Shown here piece by piece: positions 54,758-63,631 of a stretch of DNA of 64,000 nucleotides. Under the pieces are notes generated by a model that did not search any database, was not told the origin of the DNA, and saw only the letters and a list, made by a program, of their open reading frames with translations. Source of the stretch: Pseudocitrobacter corydidari (GTDB lineage Bacteria; Pseudomonadota; Gammaproteobacteria; Enterobacterales; Enterobacteriaceae); contig NZ_CP087880.1 of the NCBI RefSeq assembly GCF_021172065.1, positions 575,111-639,110 of the forward strand, read 5' to 3'. A program made the translations under genes and the position numbers. Numbering within the stretch: position 1 is the first letter of the stretch; the number at the start of each line of letters is the position of its first letter.

Positions 54758-57349
54758 TTACTCTTTTTGTGAGAAGCGGTTGTGGACGCGCGGCATGGCA
54801 TCCGGGTGCGCGCCGTATATTGTCACGCGACCACGGCCATTGTTTTTCGAGGCATAGCACGCGATGTCGGCCTGCGAAAGCAGGTCAGTTAGATTGGTGT
54901 TATGCCGGTCGATGAAGGTGATCCCCGCGCTGGCGCCGACATGGTGCGTGCGGCCTTCCCAGGTAAAGGGGTAGGTATTTACGCCGTCGACAATCCGCTG
55001 CGCAATATCGTGCGCGTCCTCTTCTTTACACTCCGGCAGCAGCAGGCCGAACTCATCGCCGCCCAGTCGGGCAAGAATATCGCCTTTACGTACCAGGCTG
55101 AGCATCAGCGCTGAAATCTCTCGCAGCAGGGCATCACCGGCAGCATGACCGGCATTATCGTTGACGGACTTAAAGCGGTCGAGATCGATAAAGACCAGCG
55201 CATGACGTTCCTGCGCGTTATCAATGTTGAGCAGATGGCGCTTAAGATGGCTTTCAAAACTTGCCCGGTTCGCCAGATGGGTAAGGACATCGTGCGAAGC
55301 GCTGTAGCTGAGCTGACGCAGCATCTCGCGCGATTCGGTGACATCCTGAATCACCAGTACCGAACCGATATTTTCGCCGTTCAGGGTACTCAGCGGGGTA
55401 ATGCTGTACTGAATATCGAAGCTGCCGCCGTGGCGGCTATGCAGGACCAAATCGTCGTCAATATCGCTACGCGAGAGATCGCCCGTACGAAAGTTGCCGA
55501 TCAGCGGGCCGTGATCGCCCACGCTGATATGCAGGACAGAAAGTAGCGGTTTATTCAGCGCTTCCTGCTGTGTCCAGCCGCTCATCTTCTCCGCGACGGG
55601 GTTCATAAAATTGATATTCATATTGATATCAGTACAGACGACCGCTTCGCCGATGGAATCAAGCGTGATGTGTAAACGCTCTTTTTCCTGAAACAGCGCG
55701 TCGTTCAACTCTTTCACTTCAGTCATATCAATATTAATGCCGAGCAGGCGTTCCACTTCGCCCTGCTTATTCAGCACGCGGTTAGCAAGCGAGCGAATAT
55801 GACGAATTTTACCCTTAAATTTTACGCGAAATTCCAGCATCAATGGCGTCGTGGATTTCAGCGAGTTCAGCACCTTGCGGGTCGCTTTTTCGCGATCTTC
55901 CTCGACCAGACACGCTTCCCAAATCTGCCAGGTGGGCTGGATATGTGAAGGCACGCCATAAAGCTCAAACATGCGTTTATCCCAGCTGATTTTGTTGGGC
56001 TTAAGATCCCACTCCCAAATTCCCACGCCGCCCGCTTCATTGGCAAGCGTAATCCGTTCCATCAGACGTTGATTGACCTGCTCGGTTTTTTTCAGTTCGT
56101 CGATATCTTCAATCTGCGCAATAAAGTACAGCGGCGTGCTGTCCGGGTTACGCACTAATGATACGGCCAGCAGTGCCCAAACCACTTCGCCCTGACGCGT
56201 GTAATAGCGCTTCTCCATGGTGTAGGTGTTGATGTCACCACGTACCAGACTGTCGCGCTGATGCAGATCGGAATCTAAATCTTCCGGTAAGGTCAGTTCC
56301 TGAAAGGTGAGTTCGCGGAACTCATCCGGGCTGTAGCCCAGGAACTGGCAGAGGGCTTTGTTTACCTGCAGCCACTGTCCTTCCGTACTCACCAGCGCCA
56401 TACCGATTGCCGAGTATTCCATCGCATTGCGGAAACGTTCTTCGCTTTCAACGATATGCTTGCTTTCGGCACGAAAGGCGTACATCACCATGGTCATGAC
56501 GTTTGCCGGAAGCAGAATCATCACAAACGGCATCCACGACGCATTGGTAACGGTATAGACGACGGAAACGTGCTGCGAGAGCGTGGAGTCCGACATAATC
56601 AGCGACACCAGCATCACCGTGCACAGAAAAACCATAAACGCTTCCATACGCGGTAAGCGCACGGCGCTCCACATCAGTAATACGATGATGCAGGTATAAG
56701 GCCATGGCATATAAATCATCGACAGCGCGCTAAGCGCGAGGGTCACGGCCAGCGTCAGCAGCGTTTCCAGCAGCAGGCGCGGGTTGCGATGACGCAGCAG
56801 ATAATGCGGCTTAAACAGCAGCCCCAGCGGCACCAGCGCCAGCGCGCCAATGGCTTCAGAAAGCGTCCAGACAATAAATGATTGCAGCGGGTTATCGCTC
56901 GGCACCAGCAGATAGACCAACAATCCGCCGACCAGCGGCGGGATCAGCGCGCTGCCGATGGCGAGGCGGATCCAGTCATGCAGATTTTGCAGCGGGTTAT
57001 AACACGGTAACAGCTTACGCAGCAGCAGGCCGCCCACGGCGGCTTCGGCGATGTTAATACCGGAGTAAATCAGGTTTAGCTCGTGCAGCGGGAAGAGCAC
57101 CAGCGATGCCGCCACATTGCCCAGCGTACAGGCAATAGCAATGGCGGGCCACATTCTGCGGCTGTGGCGATAAAACGCCACCATCATGACCGACGTCGGG
57201 AACCACAGCGGCGCAAGCAGGGCGCCAAGTTGCGTCAGCTCAAGCGAAAAAAGGGTAAAAATGAACGTCACCAACCCCAGACTGGCCAGACGGAGCACAG
57301 GGTGAGTAGGAACAACGAATACTGGCCGGGATACTTTATTCATTACCAT
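54758..57349 (-). CDS. dgcE: MASE1-PAS-GGDEF diguanylate cyclase (DgcE/YegE homologue, lacking EAL-like domain)
   Basis: An 863-residue membrane diguanylate cyclase. MASE1 sensor with about eight membrane segments (1-310), three PAS/PAC modules (about 310-680; SEERFRNAMEYSAIGMALV begins the first, TLDSIGEAVVCTDIN the third) and a GGDEF domain (about 690-845) with RLGGDEFG and a RxxD inhibitory site (RKGD) five residues ahead. It should make c-di-GMP. E. coli DgcE continues for some 240 residues into a degenerate EAL domain; here the protein stops soon after GGDEF, 3 bp from the alkA stop. ATG 57343 is an alternative start. Confidence 0.92.
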   Translation of the reverse strand: MVMNKVSRPVFVVPTHPVLRLASLGLVTFIFTLFSLELTQLGALLAPLWFPTSVMMVAFYRHSRRMWPAIAIACTLGNVAASLVLFPLHELNLIYSGINIAEAAVGGLLLRKLLPCYNPLQNLHDWIRLAIGSALIPPLVGGLLVYLLVPSDNPLQSFIVWTLSEAIGALALVPLGLLFKPHYLLRHRNPRLLLETLLTLAVTLALSALSMIYMPWPYTCIIVLLMWSAVRLPRMEAFMVFLCTVMLVSLIMSDSTLSQHVSVVYTVTNASWMPFVMILLPANVMTMVMYAFRAESKHIVESEERFRNAMEYSAIGMALVSTEGQWLQVNKALCQFLGYSPDEFRELTFQELTLPEDLDSDLHQRDSLVRGDINTYTMEKRYYTRQGEVVWALLAVSLVRNPDSTPLYFIAQIEDIDELKKTEQVNQRLMERITLANEAGGVGIWEWDLKPNKISWDKRMFELYGVPSHIQPTWQIWEACLVEEDREKATRKVLNSLKSTTPLMLEFRVKFKGKIRHIRSLANRVLNKQGEVERLLGINIDMTEVKELNDALFQEKERLHITLDSIGEAVVCTDINMNINFMNPVAEKMSGWTQQEALNKPLLSVLHISVGDHGPLIGNFRTGDLSRSDIDDDLVLHSRHGGSFDIQYSITPLSTLNGENIGSVLVIQDVTESREMLRQLSYSASHDVLTHLANRASFESHLKRHLLNIDNAQERHALVFIDLDRFKSVNDNAGHAAGDALLREISALMLSLVRKGDILARLGGDEFGLLLPECKEEDAHDIAQRIVDGVNTYPFTWEGRTHHVGASAGITFIDRHNTNLTDLLSQADIACYASKNNGRGRVTIYGAHPDAMPRVHNRFSQKE

Positions 57350-57669
57350 TTTCGCGAAGAGCGCCGTCAGGCGGGTTTCAGATTAATCTGATAGAAGATG
57401 ACGTCATGCTAGTACAAAGCATTAATAATTAATATGGTGGTAGCACATAAATTGATAGCACCGAGACCGGGCTTGCGCAACCCGATGGGGCTGGAAAGCG
57501 CACGCTTTCGCCTCCCAGGGCAATAGTCGTAATGGGACTTTTCGCTTTCCCCCCGCGTAATCACGCGCATTCGACTGGTATCGCGGGCGTGAAATCCCTA
57601 TAATTGCCGCGTTTGACGCTCTGGCGTCGTCCTTCCTTATCATCCAGGTTAATCAGGTCGCAAAAATTT
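57350..57669. promoter_or_regulatory. Divergent intergenic region dgcE / udk with udk promoter
   Basis: A perfect TATAAT (57599-57604) with a weak -35 region lies 65 bp before udk. The middle holds several small hairpins, e.g. CGGG-N9-CCCG near 57472-57488 and GAAAGCG-CA-CGCTTTC (57494-57509). No gene is supported. The hairpins could belong to a short RNA or be incidental; no terminator T-run follows them. Confidence 0.5.
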
Positions 57670-58311
57670 ATGACTGATAAGTCTCATCAGTGCGTCATCA
57701 TAGGCATCGCCGGCGCATCGGCTTCGGGTAAAAGTCTTATCGCCAGCACGCTGTATCGCGAATTACGTGAGCAGGTCGGTGATGAACACATTGGCGTTAT
57801 TCCCGAAGACAGCTACTACAAAGACCAAAGTCATTTGTCGATGGAAGAGCGTGTTAAGACCAACTATGACCATCCGAACGCGATGGATCACAGCCTTTTA
57901 TTGCAGCATCTGCAAATGCTCAAACGCGGCGAACCCATCGAATTACCGGTCTACAGCTATGTAGAACATACCCGCACCGCCGAGACGGTTCACGTCGAAC
58001 CAAAAAAAGTCATTATTCTTGAAGGTATTTTGCTGCTGACGGAAGCGCGTCTGCGTGAAGAGATGAGCTTCTCGATTTTCGTCGATACGCCGCTGGATAT
58101 CTGCCTGATGCGCCGCATTAAGCGCGACGTTAACGAGCGTGGCCGTTCAATGGACTCGGTGATGGCGCAGTATCAGAAAACCGTTCGCCCGATGTTCCTG
58201 CAGTTTATCGATCCCTCCAAACAGTATGCCGATATCATCGTGCCGCGTGGCGGGAAAAACCGCATTGCAATTGATATTCTTAAAGCGAAAATTAGTCAGT
58301 TTTTTGAATAA
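57670..58311 (+). CDS. udk: Uridine kinase
   Basis: A 213-residue P-loop kinase that phosphorylates uridine and cytidine with GTP/ATP in pyrimidine salvage. Start [13 protein letters not shown] at ATG 57670 equals the E. coli N-terminus; frame upstream is not conserved. Walker A GASASGKS (about residues 15-22), the EDSYYKDQ substrate segment, the YDHPNAMD motif, and the arginine-rich lid [14 protein letters not shown]. Start of the udk-dcd-asmA series, with dcd 79 bp downstream. Confidence 0.97.
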   Translation: MTDKSHQCVIIGIAGASASGKSLIASTLYRELREQVGDEHIGVIPEDSYYKDQSHLSMEERVKTNYDHPNAMDHSLLLQHLQMLKRGEPIELPVYSYVEHTRTAETVHVEPKKVIILEGILLLTEARLREEMSFSIFVDTPLDICLMRRIKRDVNERGRSMDSVMAQYQKTVRPMFLQFIDPSKQYADIIVPRGGKNRIAIDILKAKISQFFE

Positions 58312-58390
58312 CTCACGCGAATTGTGTAACGTGCAGTAATCGCCCCCGCGCATCACACAATGGGGGCTGGTTGTACCAAAGGAGAATGGC

Positions 58391-58972
58391 ATGCGTCTGT
58401 GTGACCGAGATATTGAAGCCTGGCTGGATGAAGGCCGACTGGCGATTAACCCGCGTCCTCCCGTTGAGCGTATTAATGGCGCGACGGTTGATGTGCGCCT
58501 GGGTAATAAATTTCGTACCTTCAGCGGTCATACCGCCGCCTATATTGATTTAAGCGGCCCGAAAGCGGAAGTGAGCGCGGCGCTCGATCGCGTAATGAGC
58601 GAAGAGATCGTTCTCGCAGAAGGCGATGCATTTTATCTGCATCCGGGCGAACTGGCGCTGGCGGTGACGCTGGAATCTGTCACGCTGCCTGCGGATTTAG
58701 TCGGCTGGCTTGACGGGCGTTCCTCCCTTGCGCGTCTTGGCCTGATGGTTCACGTGACCGCGCACCGTATCGATCCGGGCTGGTCCGGTTGTATCGTTCT
58801 TGAATTCTATAACTCCGGTAAATTGCCGCTGGCGCTGCGTCCGGGGATGCTGATTGGCGCGCTGAGCTTCGAGCCGCTCTCCGGCCCGGCTGCACGCCCC
58901 TACAACCGTCGTGAAGACGCGAAGTACCGTGACCAGCAGGGCGCGGTCGCCAGTCGTATCGATAAAGACTGA
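58391..58972 (+). CDS. dcd: dCTP deaminase
   Basis: A 193-residue trimeric deaminase turning dCTP into dUTP, the main dUMP source in enterobacteria. The length is that of E. coli Dcd. Conserved parts: [38 protein letters not shown] (active-site loop with Ser/Arg and the catalytic Glu in IVLEFYNSG), and the C-terminal lid. AAAGGAG precedes ATG 58391. asmA starts 26 bp after the stop. Confidence 0.97.
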   Translation: MRLCDRDIEAWLDEGRLAINPRPPVERINGATVDVRLGNKFRTFSGHTAAYIDLSGPKAEVSAALDRVMSEEIVLAEGDAFYLHPGELALAVTLESVTLPADLVGWLDGRSSLARLGLMVHVTAHRIDPGWSGCIVLEFYNSGKLPLALRPGMLIGALSFEPLSGPAARPYNRREDAKYRDQQGAVASRIDKD

Positions 58973-58998
58973 GTTGAAGCTGGTCTGGTGAGGATGCC

Positions 58999-60846
58999 AT
59001 GAGACGTATTTTAACGACGCTGATGATTCTGCTGGTGGTGCTCATCGCCGGCCTCTCGGCGTTAGTTCTGTTGGTCAACCCGAACGACTTCCGCAGTTAT
59101 ATGGTGCGGCAGGTCGAAGCACGCAGCGGCTATCAGCTTCAACTGGATGGCCCGCTGCGTTGGCACGTCTGGCCGCAGCTCAGCATTTTGTCCGGCAGAA
59201 TGCGTCTCACCGCGCCGGGCGCAACGGAGCCGCTGGTTCGCGCCGATAACATGCGTCTGGACGTGGCGCTGCTGCCGCTGCTTTCGCATCAGTTGCAGGT
59301 CAAGCAGGTGATGCTTAAGGGCGGGGTAATTCAGTTAACGCCGCAAAGTGAAGCCGCGCCGGTTGAACATGCGCCCGTAGTCCCGAAAGAAAACACCTTA
59401 CCGCTGGTACCGGAAGATCGCGGCTGGTCATTTGATATCTCTCGCCTCAAAGTGGCCGATAGCGTGCTGGTGTTCCAGCATGCCGATGATGAACAGGTTA
59501 CGGTACGTGATATTCGTCTGGAGATGGAGCAGGACGAACATCATCTGGCCACGCTCGATTTTTCTGGCCGCATCAATCGCGATCAGCGCGATTTAGCGCT
59601 GGCGCTGACCGCGCGTATCCAGGCCGGAGATTATCCGCACCGTCTGGACGCGCAGCTTTCGCAAATTACCTGGCAGCTCCAGGGCGCTGACCTGCCTTCG
59701 CAGGGCATTAGCGGTGCCGGTAGCGTGAATGCGCGCTGGCAGGAAGAGCAGAAAACGCTGAGCTTCAGCGACATCAACTTCACGGCGAACGACAGCTCAC
59801 TGCGCGGCTCTGGCAGCGTGGTATTGAGCGACCATCCTGTATGGACGCTCGATTTGCAGTCTGACAAGCTCAATCTCGATAATCTGTTAACGCGTAGCGC
59901 AACATTAACCGACGCCAACGGTGGTCAGCAGGCCCAGAGCGCGCCAAAACAGGCTCGCCCGGTCATTGCCGACAGCGACAGCGTTCCGCAGTACAGCGGC
60001 CTGAAAAGCTTTGATGGCGCTATTTCGCTGGTAGCAAAACAGGTGACCTGGCGTGGAATGAACTTCACCAATGTGGTGCATCAGGCGACCAACAAGCGTG
60101 GTCTGCTGGATATTACCCAGCTTGAGGGCACGCTGGATGGCGGAAAACTCTCTCTGCCTGGCCAGCTAGATGCCCGGGAATTAACGCCGGCGGCGGAATT
60201 CCACCCGCAGCTTGAAAACGTCCAGATTGGCAGCCTGCTGAAAGCCTTTAACTATCCTATCGAACTGACCGGGCGCTTAACGCTGGACGGCGAGTTTGCC
60301 GGTACGGCGATTGACGCGGAGAGCTTCCGTCGCAACTGGGAAGGGAAGGCGGATATCTCTCTGAAAGACGTGCGGGCGGAAGGTCTGAACTTCCAGCAGT
60401 TGGTGCAGCAGGCGGTCGAGCACAGTACGGATGTCAAAGCACAGGAAAGCTACGACAGCGCCACACGTCTTGATAACCTGACGACCGCATTCAGCCTTGA
60501 CCATGGCAAACTGACCCTGAGCGATATGCAGGGCGAATCGCCGCTGCTGGCGGTTGATGGCAAGGGTGCGCTGGATCTGGTCAAAGAAGAGGGCGACATG
60601 CAGTTTAACGTCCGCGTGGTTGACGGCTGGCAGGGGCAAAGCTCGCTGGTGCAAATCCTGAAAGAAACGGCTATCCCACTGCGCGTCTACGGCAAATGGC
60701 AGGCACTTAATTACAGCCTTCAGGTTGACCAGGCGTTGCGCAAACATCTGCAAAGCGAAGCACGCCGCCGCTTGAGCGACTGGGCGGAGAAGAATAAAGA
60801 CCGCCAGTCAGGGAAGGATGTGAAGCAGTTTTTAGAGAGTCATTAA
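58999..60846 (+). CDS. asmA: Outer membrane assembly protein AsmA
   Basis: A 615-residue AsmA protein (E. coli 617): one N-terminal membrane anchor (LTTLMILLVVLIAGLSALVLL, roughly residues 5-25) and a long periplasmic beta-rich domain related to eukaryotic lipid-transfer repeat-beta-groove proteins. The family motif after the anchor, NPNDFRSYMVRQVEARSGYQL, is present in order. Suppressor of OmpF assembly defects; probably helps phospholipid transport. Follows dcd closely. A palindromic repeat and an insertion sequence lie downstream. Confidence 0.95.
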   Translation: MRRILTTLMILLVVLIAGLSALVLLVNPNDFRSYMVRQVEARSGYQLQLDGPLRWHVWPQLSILSGRMRLTAPGATEPLVRADNMRLDVALLPLLSHQLQVKQVMLKGGVIQLTPQSEAAPVEHAPVVPKENTLPLVPEDRGWSFDISRLKVADSVLVFQHADDEQVTVRDIRLEMEQDEHHLATLDFSGRINRDQRDLALALTARIQAGDYPHRLDAQLSQITWQLQGADLPSQGISGAGSVNARWQEEQKTLSFSDINFTANDSSLRGSGSVVLSDHPVWTLDLQSDKLNLDNLLTRSATLTDANGGQQAQSAPKQARPVIADSDSVPQYSGLKSFDGAISLVAKQVTWRGMNFTNVVHQATNKRGLLDITQLEGTLDGGKLSLPGQLDARELTPAAEFHPQLENVQIGSLLKAFNYPIELTGRLTLDGEFAGTAIDAESFRRNWEGKADISLKDVRAEGLNFQQLVQQAVEHSTDVKAQESYDSATRLDNLTTAFSLDHGKLTLSDMQGESPLLAVDGKGALDLVKEEGDMQFNVRVVDGWQGQSSLVQILKETAIPLRVYGKWQALNYSLQVDQALRKHLQSEARRRLSDWAEKNKDRQSGKDVKQFLESH

Positions 60847-60867
60847 GACATACTACCCCTCACCACG

Positions 60868-60945
60868 CCCTCTCCCACAGGGAGAGGGAGAAAACCCGCG
60901 CAGAACATGTAGATTAGCACACTCTGTCCCCTCTCCCTGTGGGAG
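60868..60945. repeat. Palindromic CCCTCTCCC repeat cluster, target of the insertion
   Basis: CCCTCTCCC-ACA-GGGAGAGGG (60868-60888) is followed 40 bp later by a second copy, CCCTCTCCC-TGT-GGGAG (60929-60945), whose right arm continues after the insertion sequence (GGGAGAGGGTTAGGGTGAGG from 62231). Such CCTCTCC palindromes with flanking CCCTCACC are dispersed intergenic repeats in enterobacteria. Confidence 0.75.
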
Positions 60946-62230
60946 TGTACGGTCCGGGGACATGGTTAACACTTGTTCGGGGACATGGTAGACACTTACA
61001 ACTAAGGCATAAGAACCCGTTTATGGAGTCGCTTATGCCCTGGGATGCGAGAGATACCATGTCATTACGTTCCGAGTTTGTTCTGTTCGCCTCACAAGAC
61101 GGGGCGAACATCCGTTCCCTCTGCCGTCACTACGGCATTTCTCCCGCCACCGGTTACAAGTGGCTTCGTCGCTGGGCTGAGGAAGGCGCATCCGGTCTTC
61201 TGGACCGTCCCCGCGTACCTCATCACTCTCCCAACCGTTCTCCGGATGATATCACTGACCTGCTGCGCATCGCCCATGCCCGTCATGAGCGCTGGGGCGC
61301 CCGCAAGATAAAGCGCTGGCTCGAAGACCAGGGGCACCGTATGCCCGCCTCCAGCACCGTCCATAACCTGATGGCCCGTCACGGTCTGCTACCGGGCACG
61401 GCTCCGGGCATTACGGCCACAGGGCGCTTCGAACATGACGCGCCGAACCGACTCTGGCAGATGGATTTTAAGGGCCACTTCCCCTTCGGCGGGGGCCGCT
61501 GCCATCCGCTCACCCTGCTGGACGACCACTCTCGTTTCTCCCTGTGTCTGGCACCCTGCACCGATGAACGCCGTGAGACCGTGCAGCAGCAGCTGGTCAG
61601 CGTGTTTGAACGCTACGGGCTGCCAGACCGGATGACGATGGACAACGGCTCACCGTGGGGCGACACCACCGGCACCTGGACGGCACTTGAGTTGTGGCTG
61701 ATGCGCCAGGGTATCCGGGTGGGGCATTCCCGGCCATATCATCCGCAGACACAGGGCAAGCTGGAACGTTTTCACCGCAGCCTGAAGGCGGAAGTACTGC
61801 AGGGTAAGTGGTTCACAGACAGCGGAGAGCTGCAGCGAGCTTTCGACCACTGGCGTACGGTGTATAACCTTGAACGGCCCCATGAAGCACTGGGTATGGC
61901 CGTTCCGGCCTCGCGGTATCAGCCGTCTGCAAGGCAGTACAGCGACAGCATTACGCCACCGGAATATGATGAAGGGGTGATGGTGAGGAAGGTCGATATC
62001 AGCGGGAAGCTGAGCATAAAAGGTATCAGTCTGAAGGCAGGCAATGCGTTCAGGGGAGAGCGGGTCGGGCTGAAGGAGACGCAGGAGGATGGCTGCTATG
62101 AAGTGTGGTGGTACAGTACAAAAGTGGGGGAGATCGACCTGAAGAAAAGGTCGATCTCCATGGGTAAAGGATGTTAAAAAGTGTTCACCATGTCCCCGAA
62201 CACCTGTCTACCATGTCCCCGGACCGTACA
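60946..62230 (+). mobile_element. Complete IS481-family insertion sequence, 1285 bp
   Basis: Perfect terminal inverted repeats start TGTACGGTCCGGGGACATGG at 60946 and end with its complement at 62230; a second inner repeat (GGGGACATGGTAGACACTT side) lies about 30 bp in. The element is flanked by a direct repeat GGGAG (60941-60945 and 62231-62235), a 5-bp target duplication, and holds one intact transposase gene. All parts needed for mobility appear present. Confidence 0.92.
61035..62177 (+). CDS. IS481-family transposase
   Basis: A 380-residue DDE transposase starting at ATG 61035 (MPWDARDTMSLR) with GGAG seven bases ahead; the longer open frame begins outside the element. N-terminal helix-turn-helix (NIRSLCRHYGISPATGYKWLRRW), then an rve integrase core with Asp in LWQMDFKGHF, the second Asp in RMTMDNGSPWG, and Glu in QGKLERFHRSLK. 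C-terminal extension of about 70 residues with DGCYEVWWYSTKVG. Uninterrupted and in line with an active element. Confidence 0.93.
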   Translation: MPWDARDTMSLRSEFVLFASQDGANIRSLCRHYGISPATGYKWLRRWAEEGASGLLDRPRVPHHSPNRSPDDITDLLRIAHARHERWGARKIKRWLEDQGHRMPASSTVHNLMARHGLLPGTAPGITATGRFEHDAPNRLWQMDFKGHFPFGGGRCHPLTLLDDHSRFSLCLAPCTDERRETVQQQLVSVFERYGLPDRMTMDNGSPWGDTTGTWTALELWLMRQGIRVGHSRPYHPQTQGKLERFHRSLKAEVLQGKWFTDSGELQRAFDHWRTVYNLERPHEALGMAVPASRYQPSARQYSDSITPPEYDEGVMVRKVDISGKLSIKGISLKAGNAFRGERVGLKETQEDGCYEVWWYSTKVGEIDLKKRSISMGKGC

Positions 62231-62258
62231 GGGAGAGGGTTAGGGTGAGGGGCCTCGC

Positions 62259-62552
62259 CTACCACCGCTCCAGCCTTTGCCTCAGCAGTGCATTCTCCCG
62301 CGCCAGTCGCGCATTCTCATCCAGCAGCGTCAACGCCACGGCGATCCCCGGCCAGTCGATTTCCAGCTCATGACGCAGGCGCACGGCGCGATGCACAACT
62401 ACCGCCGCATGGTCATCAAACAGCCACTCCTGCGTTTGCGAGACGCGCGGTTCAATCATTCCCAGACCGACAATTTCATCCAGCTCCTCGGACGACACGC
62501 CCGTGCGCAGACAAAACTCAGTGACGGTTAAGGTTACGGTAACGGTAGTCAT
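62259..62552 (-). CDS. cbpM: Chaperone modulator CbpM
   Basis: A 97-residue MerR-like HTH-fold protein that binds the J domain of CbpA and inhibits its co-chaperone and DNA-binding activity. Seen: [27 protein letters not shown], and a coiled-coil-like C-terminal helix ([22 protein letters not shown], heptad pattern). Size near E. coli CbpM (101). The start overlaps the cbpA stop by one base. The insertion sequence and repeat end only about 29 bp past its stop. Confidence 0.93.
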   Translation of the reverse strand: MTTVTVTLTVTEFCLRTGVSSEELDEIVGLGMIEPRVSQTQEWLFDDHAAVVVHRAVRLRHELEIDWPGIAVALTLLDENARLARENALLRQRLERW

Positions 62553-63469
62553 TATGCTTTCCCCCAGGTTTTACGCGGGTCGAAGCTGGCCTGACTCTCG
62601 GCCAGTTGTTGCCACAGCGCGCTCGTTTTCTCATCCGGTTTCGGCGGCATCACGATTTTAATCACCGCAAACAGATCGCCGGTGACGGTTTTACTGACCA
62701 GGCCTTTGCCCTTAATACGCAGCCGTTGTCCAGCCTGACTGCCCGCTGGAATGGTCAGCAGAATACTCTCTTTAAGCGTAGGCACTTCCACTTTGGTACC
62801 CAGCGCAGCTTCCCATGGCGCTAGCGGGAGTACGATCTCCAGATTGTGGCCGACGATATCAAACAGCGGATGCGGCGCGATGTGAATAATCATCCACAGG
62901 TCGCCGTTTGGCCCGCCGTTTTCGCCCGGCGTGCCCTGGCCTTTAAGGCGAATACGTTGCCCGTCGCTGACCCCCGCAGGGATTTTCACATTCAGCGTTT
63001 TCGGCAGTTCCTGCTCAACCATGCCGAAGACGTTATACACCGGCACCTTATAGCTGATAGTACGCTGCTGCTCGGCCAGCGTCTCTTCGAGGAACACAGC
63101 GACTTCAATTTCCAGGTCCTGGCCGCGCGAGGCGCGCTGGCGGCGGGCGTGATGCGCCTGCTGACCAAACATCGAAGAGAAGATATCGTCAAAATCCTGC
63201 TGATTGTAGCTCTGCTCGTGGCCCTGCTGCTGGCGGCCAAACTGCGGATCGTTGCGATGCGCCCAGAGCTCGTCATATTCGGCGCGCTTCTGCTCGTCTT
63301 TCAACACTTCCCAGGCTTCGGCGAGATCTTTAAAGCGGGCTTCGGCATCGTTTTCTTTACTGACATCGGGGTGATATTTGCGCGCCAGGCGGCGGTAGGC
63401 GGTCTTGATAGTCTTCAGATCGTCCGTTGGTTTAACCCCCAGAATCGCATAATAATCCTTTAATTCCAT
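62552..63469 (-). CDS. cbpA: Curved DNA-binding protein / DnaJ-type co-chaperone CbpA
   Basis: A 305-residue type II J-domain protein. J domain at 1-70 with HPD in [11 protein letters not shown], a short Gln/Gly-rich linker ([16 protein letters not shown]), and two C-terminal substrate-binding beta domains (from about 118); no zinc cysteine repeats. CbpA stimulates DnaK and, in stationary phase, binds curved DNA. In E. coli cbpAM lies elsewhere (near agp/torCAD), so its place between asmA and yegH is a difference in gene order. Confidence 0.95.
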   Translation of the reverse strand: MELKDYYAILGVKPTDDLKTIKTAYRRLARKYHPDVSKENDAEARFKDLAEAWEVLKDEQKRAEYDELWAHRNDPQFGRQQQGHEQSYNQQDFDDIFSSMFGQQAHHARRQRASRGQDLEIEVAVFLEETLAEQQRTISYKVPVYNVFGMVEQELPKTLNVKIPAGVSDGQRIRLKGQGTPGENGGPNGDLWMIIHIAPHPLFDIVGHNLEIVLPLAPWEAALGTKVEVPTLKESILLTIPAGSQAGQRLRIKGKGLVSKTVTGDLFAVIKIVMPPKPDEKTSALWQQLAESQASFDPRKTWGKA

Positions 63470-63599
63470 AATGTTATCTCATTAATGAATGCGGTGGTCA
63501 TGGCCCACCTGAAAAAGGGCTCGTCTATAAGCGTAGGGCAAATGTGTGCGGTGGGGCAGAAGAAATGTGCGGGAAAATTGATAGAAGACAAGAAGAGTA

Positions 63600-63624
63600 A
63601 AGGGCTGATTAATAATCAGCCCTT
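63600..63624 (-). terminator. Stem-loop after yegH
   Basis: AAGGGCTGATT, loop ATT/AAT, and exact complement AATCAGCCCTT, 11-bp stem, 7 bp past the yegH stop on the minus strand. It lacks a long T run, but TT follows. Probably the yegH transcription end; it precedes the cbpA promoter region. Confidence 0.65.
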
Positions 63625-63631
63625 ATAGAAA

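Noticed and set aside
60939..61034. Longer transposase start at 60939
   Set aside because: That ATG lies outside the terminal inverted repeat that begins at 60946; ATG 61035 has a proper ribosome site and matches the usual IS481-type start.
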